NCBI RefSeq assembly: GCF_011193355.1
Contig: NZ_CP049780.1
Span: 6,051,798-6,115,797, forward strand
Origin: Streptomyces sp. JB150
GTDB lineage: Bacteria; Actinomycetota; Actinomycetes; Streptomycetales; Streptomycetaceae
DNA length: 64,000 bases
Direction of reading: 5' to 3'
Shown: positions 23,453-32,400 of the stretch, one piece after another
Layout: each line of letters opens with the position of its first letter
Position numbering within the stretch: the first letter of the stretch is position 1
The notes under the pieces: model-generated
Database searches by the model: none
The model's input: only the letters and a program-made list of their open reading frames with translations
What the model was told of the DNA's origin: nothing
Program-made: the position numbers and the translations under genes

Positions 23453-24381
23453 TCAGCTGTCCGGCACCCAGGCGCGGGCCGAGGTGTCGTACGTGTGGTG
23501 GGGCAGGCCCTCGATGGCGCTCGTGCGGAACGGGCGGCCGTGGTCGTCGACGCGGACCGTGCCGGTGCGGCCCTGCGAGGACCAGTCCAGCTCCAGCCAC
23601 CAGCGGCAGTCGCAGCCCGAGGTGCGCGCGGTGACCAGCAGCACCTCCGGATCCTCGGCGGACACCCGGTACGGCAGCCGGACCGCCGGGATCGGGGTTC
23701 CGGCGTCGTTCCCGGGCACCGAGCGGGCGATCGGCCGGTCCTTGTCCAGGTCCACCGCGAAGTGGCGGGGCGTGAGCGCGCCCCCGCAGCCCTGGTCCAT
23801 GGCGTACGCGTGCCCCCGCGCGGGTTCCGCGCGCCCCGCCACCCGCACCCGCAGCGCCTCCAGCACGACCGCCGTGGCGGACAGGCCCTGCACGGAGATC
23901 CGTACGTGCGTCTCCTCGCCGTGCACCGCGCTCTGCGCCGCCGCCCACACCCCGGCGTCCTGCGGTGCCGGGGGCGGCGGGACCTGGGCGGGCGGCTTCC
24001 CGACGACGTAGTCGTGACCGCATCCCTGCGCCCACACGTGCGAGTCGACGGTCCAGGCGAGGGGGACGGCGGCGGGGGAGGAGGAGGGGGCGGCGTCGGG
24101 GGCGGGGTCGGTGCGGTGGGTGGCGGAGGAGCTGGGGCCGGACTTCTCGCGCTCCTTCTTCCCTTCCGGCGTCGTGGGTGACGCGGTCGCCGAGGACGCG
24201 GCGGGGGACGGGGACAGCGAGGGCGTCGGCGAGCTGTCCGGCGCGGCCGCGGGGGCGGTGGTACGGGACCGCGGCGCCGCCTCGGCGGAGGGGCCGCGGT
24301 CCGTGGGGAGCGCGGCGAGGCTTCCGAGGCTGCCGAGGGTGGCGAGGAAGGCGCCGGCGACGGCGGCGGTGACGACGATCC
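23453..24381 (-). pseudogene. 3' half of an HTH-TM-sensor gene split by the transposon
   Basis: This is the C-terminal 307-308 codons of a gene whose first 185 codons lie at 32764-33318. It encodes a membrane helix (VVTAAVAGAFLATLGSL), an Ala/Ser/Pro-rich linker, and an extracellular domain beginning TVDSHVWAQGCGHDYVVG with conserved cysteine pairs (QGCGG, GCDCRW). Removing the transposon and one GATCC copy joins the halves in frame into a 492-aa protein: XRE-type HTH inside, TM, sensor domain outside. An ATG supplied by the transposon end at 24397 keeps this half open as a 314-aa frame, so a truncated membrane protein without HTH might still be made. Confidence 0.85.
24377..24381. repeat. 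Target-site duplication GATCC (left copy)
   Basis: The GATCC immediately outside the left inverted repeat is repeated directly at 32764-32768. A 5-bp duplication is the hallmark of Tn3-family insertion. Confidence 0.85.
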
Positions 24382-24431
24382 CGGCCTCGGGGAACATCGG
24401 TACAGCGATTGGCGCTGAGAACGATCATGGT
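24382..24431. repeat. Left terminal inverted repeat of the transposon
   Basis: Fifty bases beginning CGGCCTCGGGGAACATCG match the reverse complement of 32714-32763 except at positions 26-27. The canonical Tn3 GGGG occurs seven bases inside the end rather than at it. Confidence 0.85.
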
Positions 24432-25348
24432 TAGGGCGTGAGAGCGGTGACCCGGTTCTCGTACTCGCGGCGGGCCTTGCGCTGGGCTGGGATCACCCGG
24501 GAACCCTGGCCGCCGTTGAGTGGTTGGCAGCGGACGAGGAGCTGGCGGTGCACGGCGGGGACGGCGCTGACGCGCAGGGTGTAGCCCTGCCCGCGCCGTA
24601 CGGTCGTCCCTTGGTCGAGCGCGGCCCGCTCGGCGGGCTCCAGCTCGGTGGCGTGGAGGAAGTCGGCGACCTTGCCCGGCATGTCGAGGGTGACCGGCAG
24701 CTCCGGCGCCGGAACGTCCTCCTCGATGGCAGTGTGGTCGGGTAGGAGGTCGGCGACGGCCGTGCGGATCGCGCCGCGGCTGACGCCGTGGTCGCGCGCG
24801 AGGGCGGCGATGGAGCGGCCTTCCAGGTACGCGGCGCGCACGTCGGCGCTCTTGTCGGCCGTCACGACGGGGCGGCGCCCGCCCTTGCTGCCCTTGGCTT
24901 CGGCGGCGCGCAGCCCGTCGTAGGTGAGCTCGCGCTGGAGGTCGCGTTGGAGTTCGCCGGCGGCGGCGAGGGTCTGCACCATGAACTTCACGGTCGACAG
25001 CAGCTCGCCGGTGCGCGGGTGGCGGGCGGTGAGGTCCATCGCGGAGAACGCGCCGTCGTGGATACGCAGGGCGAGACGGTCGCGGTGCAGGACGTCGAGC
25101 ACGTCGAGGATGTGGCCGGTGCCGCGCACGAGGCGGAACATCTCGGAGATGTGCACGGTGTCGCCGGGCCGGGCGTAGTCGAGGAGCGCGCGGAACTTCG
25201 GGCGCTGGAGGGGGTGGCGGCGGCTGGAGGTCCCCGGGTCCTCCTCAAAGACGACCGGGTCTTCGATGCCGGCCTCGTGAAGGACGAGGTTCTGCCGGGC
25301 GGTGGACTGCTGGTCGGTCGAGACCCGCTTGTAGACCAGGTTCGCCAC
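24431..25348 (-). CDS. tnpR: Serine recombinase (transposon resolvase)
   Basis: A 305-aa resolvase with the N-terminal catalytic domain (LVYKRVSTDQQSTARQ; catalytic Ser10) and the motifs GDTVHISEMFRLVRG and LLSTVKFMVQTLAAAGELQRDL, followed by an HTH (SIAALARDHGVSRGAIRTAVADLL, about 175-200). An extra ~105-residue C-terminal tail is absent from classical 185-aa TnpR proteins. The GTG start has GGGAGGAG upstream, and the last base of the stop codon lies in the left inverted repeat. It should resolve cointegrates at a res site, most likely the palindrome region just upstream. Family assignment is firm; the role of the tail is unknown. Confidence 0.92.
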   Translation of the reverse strand: MANLVYKRVSTDQQSTARQNLVLHEAGIEDPVVFEEDPGTSSRRHPLQRPKFRALLDYARPGDTVHISEMFRLVRGTGHILDVLDVLHRDRLALRIHDGAFSAMDLTARHPRTGELLSTVKFMVQTLAAAGELQRDLQRELTYDGLRAAEAKGSKGGRRPVVTADKSADVRAAYLEGRSIAALARDHGVSRGAIRTAVADLLPDHTAIEEDVPAPELPVTLDMPGKVADFLHATELEPAERAALDQGTTVRRGQGYTLRVSAVPAVHRQLLVRCQPLNGGQGSRVIPAQRKARREYENRVTALTP

Positions 25349-25784
25349 TCGTGGGCTCCTCCCGTTCGGAGGATCGGACCCTATCTGTCGTCAAACCCTG
25401 TCAGCAATCACCATCGGATCTGATTGGATTCGGGCCGCCGCGAACCCCGGATTCCCCAGGCTCATTGGACGCGCCCGCGGCCTGTCGTCAAACGATCGTT
25501 TGACGACAAGCAGGCGGGCCGAGCGCGTTCCTGGCTGCACGCGGTGTGGGGAGAGGCGGTGCTTTGAGCCTGGCGGCGGCGACACCAGTGGCACGGCGCC
25601 CTGGCGCCGGCCGTGGCGGGGCGGGCGTCGGCGCGGCCGGTCGTGACGGGCCGCCCGCACGCCCCGCACGGCCGCCCCGATCCGCTCCTGCCGCTGCGTC
25701 TGCGTGTCAGGGAGGTGCGGGTCGTTCGCGAGCATGTCACCGCCTTCAGCCGCGGCGCGCCGCGCGGTAGGGCGGCTCGGTCTC
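25349..25784. other. Intergenic region with candidate res site and possible gene remnant
   Basis: This 436-bp gap between tnpR and the GH30 gene holds the 26-bp palindrome described separately and, nearer the GH30 gene, a minus-strand frame containing MLANDPHLPDTQTQRQERIG. That phrase resembles the start of a small recombinase-associated protein as I recall it, but it soon degenerates. No intact gene is supported. Confidence 0.5.
25386..25508. promoter_or_regulatory. Candidate res site (resolvase recognition)
   Basis: A perfect 26-bp palindrome at 25483-25508 (half-site TGTCGTCAAACG) and a further copy of TGTCGTCAAAC at 25386-25396, followed by the related TGTCAGCAATC, lie just upstream of tnpR. 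Resolvases bind dyad subsites of about this size; cleavage would be expected at the palindrome centre, AT/CG. It could also serve as a TnpR-repressed promoter region. Confidence 0.55.
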
Positions 25785-27353
25785 TCAGAGGCGGACGCCA
25801 TCGATCTCGATGGTCTGGATGGAGTAGGCGCCGAACAGCAGTGAGAGGCGCTTGCCGTCCAGGCGTGCGTCGGAGATGCGCTGGTACTGGCGGGCGATGC
25901 GGTAGCGGGGGCTGGCGTCGGTGACCCAGCGGCGTGCGGTGCGGCCGACGGTGCGGAAGCGGGACAGGTCGTAGGTGACCCGCTCGGAGGTGCGGCCGCG
26001 GACGGTGACCAGGACCAGGCGGTGCTGGTCGGGGTCGTAGGCGGCGACGGTTGCCTGGTCCCCGCTGTCGATGATCAGCATGCCGGGACGGATGTGCCGG
26101 GCGTACTGCGCGAACACGAAGTACCGGTTGGTCACGAGGCGGCCGGTGCCTGGATAGGGCGTGGTGACGCCCAGCCGGCCGCCCTTGCGCCGGGTGTCGG
26201 CGCTGTAGGTGGCTTTCAGCAGGCCCCAGCTGTGGTTGCGGCCGGTGTCCTGGTCGATGACGCTGCCGGCGACCGGCTGCCAATAGCACCAGGCGGTCGG
26301 ATGCAGGTAGCGCATGTCCAGCGAGATCTGGTTGGCGAGATACAAGCCGTGCTCGGCACGGTCTCCGTACTCGCTTTGCCACAGGCGCTTGCCCCTCGCG
26401 TGCACGCGGCGGTAGAGGCCGGTGCGCCAGCCGCCGTCGTCGTTCTTCATGTAGCCGTGGGTGTTCACCTGGCCGATATAGTGGTCCGCGCCGTGCTCGA
26501 CCATGTGCTCCCAGGTGGTGACGGCCTGCTGGTAGTAGCTTTCGTCCGAGGCGGCCACGGCGACGTCGGACAGGCCGCGCACGTCGAGCTGCCGGCGTAG
26601 GAGGCGGACGATCCGCTGCTGGGTGGGCCTGCTCATGTGGCAGCCTTCGGTGTGCCCGGTGGCTACCCACCAGTCGGCCGTCGGCTCGTTGAACGGCTCG
26701 ACGGAGCGGAAGCGGATTCCCCAGTGCTCCCGCGCCCGCTTGGCGACGATGGCGAGGTAGCGGGCGTGCTGTTCGTGGTTCCAGCTTTGCAGGTTCTCGC
26801 CGCCGTCTCGCGCGCCGCAGGGGTTGTGGTTCTTGCACATCCACCAGATCGGCGACAGGGAGAACATCTGCATCACGTTCGCCCCGCGAGCCTTCGCCTT
26901 GAGCAGCATGGCCCGCTGTTCGGCGTCGTTGTCCCAGTTCCAGCTGTCGCTGTTCGGGTTGGCGTTGCGCCAGTTGACCCAGAAACCCTCGATCTTCCGG
27001 TAGGCCGGCATCGAGGGCGAGTGGACCATGCGGGGCCCGCCCGGCCACGCGGGCTGGAACATGCACGATCCGAGTTCGTAGCGCACCACGTTCAGGCCCA
27101 GCCCCGGCAGGGTGCGCCCGAGGACCGACACCCAGCGCCGCGTGAAGAACAGGTCCGCCAGCGTGTCGTTGCGCCCGAAGACGTTCGCCCAGAAGGCCAG
27201 GGACGCCCCCCATCCCTCCCAAGTGCCGTACCTGCGGTAGGGGTTGACCCGGGTGGTGTAGTTCGCCCAGGCCGATGACGCGGGCAGCAGGCTCACCGCA
27301 CCCGCCGCGACCGTCGCCGCTCCCGCCTCCAGCAGTTGGCGTCGTGTCGTCAT
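25785..27353 (-). CDS. Tat-exported GH30-type glycoside hydrolase (transposon cargo)
   Basis: A 522-aa protein with a twin-arginine signal peptide (TTRRQLLEAGAATVAAG, cleavage near residue 31) and a GH30 (beta/alpha)8 plus beta-sandwich fold. It begins YGTWEGWGASLAFWANVFG, matching the GWG(T/A)SL(A/C) start of endo-beta-1,6-galactanase-like GH30 enzymes. The acid/base is E223 in EPFNEP and the nucleophile is E328 in LWQSEYGD. The start ATG at 27353 follows GGAGGAGG. It should be secreted and cut beta-linked galactan or a related polymer. Catalytic residues are intact and the frame is undamaged, unlike the transposase. It is distinct from the resident GH30 at 8225-10117, which has a lectin domain and a Sec signal. 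Confidence 0.85.
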   Translation of the reverse strand: MTTRRQLLEAGAATVAAGAVSLLPASSAWANYTTRVNPYRRYGTWEGWGASLAFWANVFGRNDTLADLFFTRRWVSVLGRTLPGLGLNVVRYELGSCMFQPAWPGGPRMVHSPSMPAYRKIEGFWVNWRNANPNSDSWNWDNDAEQRAMLLKAKARGANVMQMFSLSPIWWMCKNHNPCGARDGGENLQSWNHEQHARYLAIVAKRAREHWGIRFRSVEPFNEPTADWWVATGHTEGCHMSRPTQQRIVRLLRRQLDVRGLSDVAVAASDESYYQQAVTTWEHMVEHGADHYIGQVNTHGYMKNDDGGWRTGLYRRVHARGKRLWQSEYGDRAEHGLYLANQISLDMRYLHPTAWCYWQPVAGSVIDQDTGRNHSWGLLKATYSADTRRKGGRLGVTTPYPGTGRLVTNRYFVFAQYARHIRPGMLIIDSGDQATVAAYDPDQHRLVLVTVRGRTSERVTYDLSRFRTVGRTARRWVTDASPRYRIARQYQRISDARLDGKRLSLLFGAYSIQTIEIDGVRL

Positions 27354-27428
27354 CACTGCCTCCTCCGTGTCGCACGAGCGAGCGCGGTGTCCCGCCCCGA
27401 TAAGGGGCTGGACACCGCCCGCCGCCCC

Positions 27429-27450
27429 GGCCACCGAGCCTGCGGTGGCC
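27429..27450. terminator. Hairpin between the secreted peptide and GH30 genes
   Basis: The arms GGCCACCG and CGGTGGCC (8 bp) enclose AGCCTG. It lies 31 bp downstream of the peptide stop and 76 bp upstream of the GH30 start, so it could terminate or attenuate read-through into the GH30 gene. Confidence 0.5.
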
Positions 27451-27470
27451 AAGCGCTCATTCGTCTCATG

Positions 27471-27486
27471 GCGTAGGGCCCTACGC
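27471..27486. promoter_or_regulatory. 16-bp perfect palindrome at the end of the peptide gene
   Basis: GCGTAGGGCCCTACGC overlaps the TAG stop of the secreted-peptide gene (27481-27483). It may be an operator for the GH30 gene or part of a terminator pair with 27429-27450. Confidence 0.4.
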
Positions 27487-27744
27487 TTGGCCCAAGTCGC
27501 AGGCCCGTGCGGCGACGCCGGGGCGCACGTACGCGTCCGTCAGGGTGTAGTAGCACAGCGCCCAGTCGCTCTTGGCGTGGTAGCAGCCGTAGAAGTGATC
27601 GAGTTCGTAGGGGTAGCCCTGGCTTTCCAGGTAGGCCAGGCAGGTTTGGGTGTCGGCTTGGGCTGCGGGGGCGGTGAGGAAGACACCTGAGGCAGCCAGG
27701 GTGAGACACCCGAGCGTGGTGGCGATCTTACGGATGATGTTCAT
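27481..27744 (-). CDS. Small secreted cysteine-containing protein, 87 aa (transposon cargo)
   Basis: The start codon has a GGAGG ribosome site. Residues 1-30 form a clear Sec signal peptide (MNIIRKIATTLGCLTL...APAAQA). The mature part is about 57 residues, rich in Tyr and acidic residues, with four cysteines (C35, C54, C64, C82) that could form two disulfides. I do not recognise the family. It could be an inhibitor, a toxin or bacteriocin, or a binding peptide accompanying the GH30 enzyme downstream, but none of these can be shown. The gene is intact. Confidence 0.75.
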   Translation of the reverse strand: MNIIRKIATTLGCLTLAASGVFLTAPAAQADTQTCLAYLESQGYPYELDHFYGCYHAKSDWALCYYTLTDAYVRPGVAARACDLGQA

Positions 27745-28162
27745 GGGAGGACCTCCGCGTGTCGCCCCTCGTGGGGGGCCTTTTGCACATTGCATGCATG
27801 TCTTGGCAGGGATGAACCAATCCCTGCCGTACGGGGCGTGCGGGAGCACGTCACAGCGCAGCGGCGCTGTTTCGGCACACCCTCTGGTGGCGGATGTCGT
27901 CGCGTGCCGGACTGTTTCGTGGGACTCGCCGATGGCTGTGGCGTGCGCGTACGGAGGAGCCGGTCGGACGGAAGCCGGTCGGGTGGCGGCCTGCCGATTC
28001 GTCTGGGCGGCGACGCCTGGCACGGGTTTCCCGCGAACGGACGGTGGCTGGAGCGCTGCCGACGGCATCGGGGATGTCCGCCGTGGGTGATGCCGGCGCA
28101 GGGCCGCCCCGCAAGGCTTCGACCAGACATTTTGGAGGTGTGGTCGTCGGTGGCTGAGGCTG
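27745..28162. other. Intergenic region upstream of the secreted-peptide gene
   Basis: No gene is supported in this 418-bp stretch. It holds a hairpin at 27805-27828 and probably the promoter for the peptide and GH30 genes. Confidence 0.4.
27805..27828. promoter_or_regulatory. Inverted repeat upstream of the secreted-peptide gene
   Basis: Perfect 9-bp arms GGCAGGGAT and ATCCCTGCC flank a 6-nt loop, about 60 bp upstream of the peptide start and beside TGCATGCATG. It is a candidate operator or 5'-UTR hairpin for the cargo genes. Confidence 0.45.
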
Positions 28163-28825
28163 TCAGTCGCCGATCTTCTTGTAGGCGACCTTGACCCTGC
28201 CGTTGGCGTCGGACCAGACGTGGGAGGCGATGACCTCGCTGGCGGGTGCGACTTGTCGTCCGAGGTGCTGGACGACTTCGGCGCGGATCACGGTCGGGCC
28301 GGTGGTCCTGACGAAGGCGACGGTGGTGGCGGTGGAGCCGATGGCGTGGTTGATGTCGTCACGGCGGTAGATGATGAGTACCTCCGTGCCCTGGACCGGG
28401 GATCCGGCGGTGACGTTGAACAGGCGGCCGCTCATCCACGCGTCGGTGTCCACGCCGTGCCGGCTGGCGAACTGGCCGCGGAGCACTCCCGTCACCTCGT
28501 ACACGCCCGCGTCGGGGAGGGTGATCTGGGCGTCAGGGATCGGTGTCCATTGGCCGGCCGGGACGTTCGTCAGGTCGGTGAACGCCTGCCCTACGGCCTC
28601 GCCGTACTTGGGGGTGAGCCGCGCGCCGATGGTGACGCTGCGGGGGCAGCCCTCCTCCACCTGCACGTCGATGTCGACCGACCGCTCGGGGCCGACGTTG
28701 CCGCCGGGGGCGATACCGGTGTAGTCGGTCCTGGGCACCCGCAGCCCGTGCTGAGTGAGAGTCAGCGCGTTGCAGGGAGCCGGGTCGATGTCGTACTTCT
28801 TGCTCTGCCCGGGGGGAGTGCTCAT
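28163..28825 (-). CDS. Unknown beta-rich protein, 220 aa (transposon cargo)
   Basis: The protein starts MSTPPGQSKKYDIDPAPCNAL and has no signal peptide or membrane helix. It consists mostly of alternating hydrophobic strands (SVDIDVQVEEGCPRSVTIGARL, GVYEVTGVLRGQF, EVLIIYRRDD, VKVAYKKIGD at the end), suggesting a beta-sandwich or jelly roll. It has two cysteines. I do not recognise the family. The ATG overlaps the stop of a small upstream frame (ATGA). Being an intact frame among passenger genes, it may function with the secreted peptide and GH30 enzyme, but this is only context. Confidence 0.65.
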   Translation of the reverse strand: MSTPPGQSKKYDIDPAPCNALTLTQHGLRVPRTDYTGIAPGGNVGPERSVDIDVQVEEGCPRSVTIGARLTPKYGEAVGQAFTDLTNVPAGQWTPIPDAQITLPDAGVYEVTGVLRGQFASRHGVDTDAWMSGRLFNVTAGSPVQGTEVLIIYRRDDINHAIGSTATTVAFVRTTGPTVIRAEVVQHLGRQVAPASEVIASHVWSDANGRVKVAYKKIGD

Positions 28826-29022
28826 CGTCGGGTGCCGCCTTCCGTCAGGTGTTCGGGGCTGTCCGAGCGCGGCGTCGGGCAGTTCACGTGTGCGTGCACC
28901 ACGACGACCGCGAGTGACACGAGAAGGACAGCGCACGCCAGGGGCGGCGGAAAGCGGGGTGGTCCTCTGTCGGCCACGTGCGTACCGCGTGTTTGGCCGG
29001 ACACATCCCCCACTGCCTGCAC
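28822..29022 (-). CDS. Possible small membrane protein, up to 66 aa (transposon cargo)
   Basis: A frame with one hydrophobic helix (PLACAVLLVSLAVVVVHAHV) ends in an ATGA overlap with the 220-aa gene, the pattern of translational coupling. Only GTG starts are available (29022, or 28977 giving VADRGPPRF); neither has a convincing ribosome site. It may be real or chance. Confidence 0.35.
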   Translation of the reverse strand: MQAVGDVSGQTRGTHVADRGPPRFPPPLACAVLLVSLAVVVVHAHVNCPTPRSDSPEHLTEGGTRR

Positions 29023-29492
29023 GGTGCACCGGCGGCCTGGACACCAGCAGCCGCACGCACTTCACACCGCACGACCGCTTCTTTGGTCATGGCCGAAAGA
29101 GCGTCTGCGTCAGTCACCCGACCGGTTGCCTCTGCAGTACAGCAGGTTGACACTGCCGGGCGGTCCACGGTGGTGCCCTCCCCCTTCCAGCATGGCTGCG
29201 AACCGAGCCGTGACCAGCAGGACTGGCGCACGCTGTAAACCGTCGGCTGCTCCCACCCGCTGTTTGGGGTTTTGCCCACCAGTGGTCCCGGCTTCGGCCG
29301 GGTGCCGAGCACGCAGACGCCCGTCTGAGTGCCCCTTGCGCCTGGCCATACGCGAAGCCCGACAGCCCAGGTCGGGCGCTCCGGGGTTGCGGACCTCGTC
29401 GGCGACGGTCCCGTCGTTTCCCGATGCCTGGGCCGGCCCTGCGGTCCGCAGACGAGGGCTCGCATGCTCATCACTGCCGTGATTGGCGACCC
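29023..29492. other. Region between tnpA and cargo genes, no supported gene
   Basis: This 470-bp stretch has no convincing coding frame on either strand. It contains the hairpin at 29287-29302 and may be the joint where passenger genes were acquired. Confidence 0.4.
29287..29302 (-). terminator. Hairpin with tetraloop downstream of tnpA
   Basis: A 6-bp stem CCCGGC/GCCGGG closes a 4-base loop (TTCG on the plus strand, CGAA on the transcribed side), about 190 bp after the transposase stop. Confidence 0.4.
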
Positions 29493-32400
29493 TCAGCCCT
29501 GTCTGCCTCCGTCGTCTTCCTCGTCCAGTTCCGGCGTGTCCGGGTCGCGCAGCGGGCGCAGGGCGCCGGCGGCCGGGACGCTGGCGGTGAAGCTGTAGCG
29601 GCCGAGCAGGTTCAGGTTGCGGTGCTTGAGCGGGGAGAGCCGGGCGATGTCCTCGTCCCGGATCTCGTGGCCCTCGGCGCGGAGCTGGGCGACGGCGGCG
29701 TCGATGTACTTCGTGGTCCAGAGCACGATGGCGTTGAGGACCAGGCCGAGCGCGCCGAGCTGGTCCTCCATCCCGTCGCGGTACGCCTGGTGGATGGTGC
29801 CGCGCTTGCCGTGGCATACGTCCCGGGCAAGCTTGTGCCGGGACTCCTGCACGGTGAGCTGCCGGTTCATCCGCCGGCGGTAGGTGTCGTCCACCGGATC
29901 GACCACCCGCAGCAGGTGCTCGGTCTTGGCGATCCGCCCGTACTCCGCGAAAGCCGCCCCGAGCGGGGTCGGGCGGCCGTCGCGGCCGAACATGCGCAGC
30001 AGGTCGTAGGCGCGGACCTGGTTGGTGACCAGGGATCCGGCGACCTTCAGCATGTCCGGCCAGTGCGTGATCACCTTGTTCAGGTTCACGCGGTTGCGGG
30101 CCAGGTCCTCCACCGCGCCGTACGTGCCGGTCTGGACGCCGGGCATCGTGGCCCGCCAGAACCGCTGGTCGTCCAGGTCGCGGAACCGCGGGCTGAAGTT
30201 GTAGCCGAGGATCTTGAACAGGCCGAACACCATGTCGGAGTACGAGGCGTTGTCGGTTGCCACCATCTCCGGCTTCACCCCGCCGTCCAGGTTCAGCAGC
30301 GCGTCCAGGATGTGCAGGGAGTCACGCGGGGTGCCGGGCACGACCATCTGCCCGATGCCCGCGACCTGGTCGTTGACCGCGTTGAGCCAGGTGATGCCGC
30401 GCTTGAACCCGAAGTACTTCGGCGACGGGGCGGCGTTGATGGTGCGCACCGGCACCTGGAAGCGCAGCCCGTCCACGGAGGCGAGCAGCCCGTCACCCCA
30501 GTGGCGCACGATCGGGATGCCGGCCTATGCGGCGATGAGAGCTGTGTTCGCCGCGGCGATGGTGTCGGCGCGCAGGTAGTACTGGTCGACGTGCACGAGC
30601 CGGGCCCGGGTCAGGGCCTCGTACCCGGGGTTGACCACCGGGGCCAGGCCGATGTTGCACGCCTCGGACACCAGCAGCGCGACCACCGAGGTGGGCAGGT
30701 CCTTCATCCGGGTGGTGCCGTCGCCGAGGTGTACGAAATCGTCGAGGAAGCCGGTCCAGGCGTTCACCTCGAACAGCAGGTCCGGCAGGTCGATCTTCGG
30801 GAGCATCTTCTCGACCCGCTGGCGCAGCCAGGTCAGGGACTTCGGTTCGCCAAGCGCGCCTAGCTTGTCGACGTTCAGCTTCACCCGCCCGTCGTCCTGC
30901 ACCTCGATGGAGACCTTCGCCGCCGGCCCCGCCTCCTCCAGACGTTCGGCGAGCTGCTTCCATCCGGCGTCCAGGCCCCGCACCAGCTCCGCCAGGTGCT
31001 CGGTGACGGGCATGTCCAGGCTCAGGGCCGCCAGGACGTCCTCCTCAACCGCGTCCCAGTCGGGCCCGTCCAGCAGGCGGGCCCGCGGGTTGGACCAGCG
31101 GTGCGACGGTGCGGCGAACACGTCGCGGTTGTTCAGGGCCCGGTGCAGCTGCTCCAGCACGCACACCACGTATGCGTCCCGGTCCACCGCCCCCTGCGGC
31201 AGATCGGGGTTGGCGTACACCGCCTTGCGCCACGCCGGCGGCACGAGCTTGTCGTCCACCTCGCGCGGCAGCAGCGGCTTGATGCCCACCTTCCGCCGGG
31301 CCAGCGCCGGAAGGCCGCGCACCCCCGCCAGGACCCGCTTGCCCGCGCTCGCCGCGTCCAGCGCCTTCGACTCACCCAGCAGCGCGAGGAACGGGCGCAC
31401 CGTGGCGTACCGGTTAGCGAGCGCGGCCCGCATGGCGACCTCGGCCGAGTTCTCGTCCTCGGGTACCAGCGAGACCGCCGTGGCCGCCGCGGTCATCACG
31501 GCGGCGCGCGGGGCGACCTCCTCCACCGCCGCCCACAGCGCGGCCACGTCCAGGTCCGCCTCCTGCTCCTCCACCAGCTCCAGCTCACCGAACAGCACCT
31601 TCGCCGCTCGCGCGAGCACCCGCGACGCCTTCTCCAGCTGCGGCAGCGTCGACAGCCGCTCCCTCTCCGTCTTCCGCTTCGCCGTGTTCAGCAGCCGGGT
31701 GGCCATCAGGACCTGGAACAGGTCCAGGGCCTCATCGATCGCCTTCGCCTCCAGGTGCCGCATCACCGCGGTGAGCATCGCCGTGCGCTTGGGCTCCGCC
31801 ACCCGCTCCAGCAGCGGCGCCTTCGACCCCAGCGCATGCCGGGCCAGCGCCGCCATCCGGTTCGGCGGGATCTGCGACAGCCTCAACCGCCCGAGCCGGT
31901 ACGCGCCGATCTCGTCCACCCGCTCCAGCGCGCGGGCGAACGCCGTGCCCGTCGTCCGCGTCGGCGGCCGGCGCAGCCGCTCCAGCTCCGAGAACCGCGA
32001 GCCCTCCGGCGTCTTCAGCGTCGCCACCAGGTCCCCGGGCAGCGCCGGGTCCGCGCGGCGGGCGGCACCCGCGACCGTAGCGTGCAGCCGCCTCTCCGCG
32101 ACCTTCCGCACCTCCGACACCTGCCGAGCCAGCACCGAGACACCAGGCAGCAGCACCCGGTGACGGCGCAGCCAGCCCACCGCGTGGTCGAACAGCGCCT
32201 TCGGGCCCTCGGCGTGGGTCCAGGCCCGGCCGTGCAGGAACGTACGGAACCGCCGCGACCACTCCGCATCCTCGTACTCGCGGTACCCGTAGGCGTCCCG
32301 GATCTCCCACGCGTGCTCGTACGCCGTTTTCGACCGCTCGGTGTACCGCTTCACCACCGACGGGTCCTCGTTGCCGAGCTGCCCGGCCAGGTGCTCGACC

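Noticed and set aside
23453..24397. The 3' half as an independent 314-aa membrane protein starting at ATG 24397.
   Set aside because: The ATG and the next five codons belong to the transposon end, and the restored gene explains the domain order. It may be expressed, but it is not an original gene.
25391..25801. Minus-strand frame containing MLANDPHLPDTQTQRQERIG as an intact accessory gene.
   Set aside because: Only the first ~30 residues look protein-like; the rest is low-complexity and overlaps the candidate res site. At most it is a remnant.
30525..30527. The amber codon as programmed pyrrolysine or selenocysteine insertion.
   Set aside because: Selenocysteine uses TGA, and pyrrolysine machinery is not expected in Streptomyces. 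A point mutation of a Gln codon is simpler.
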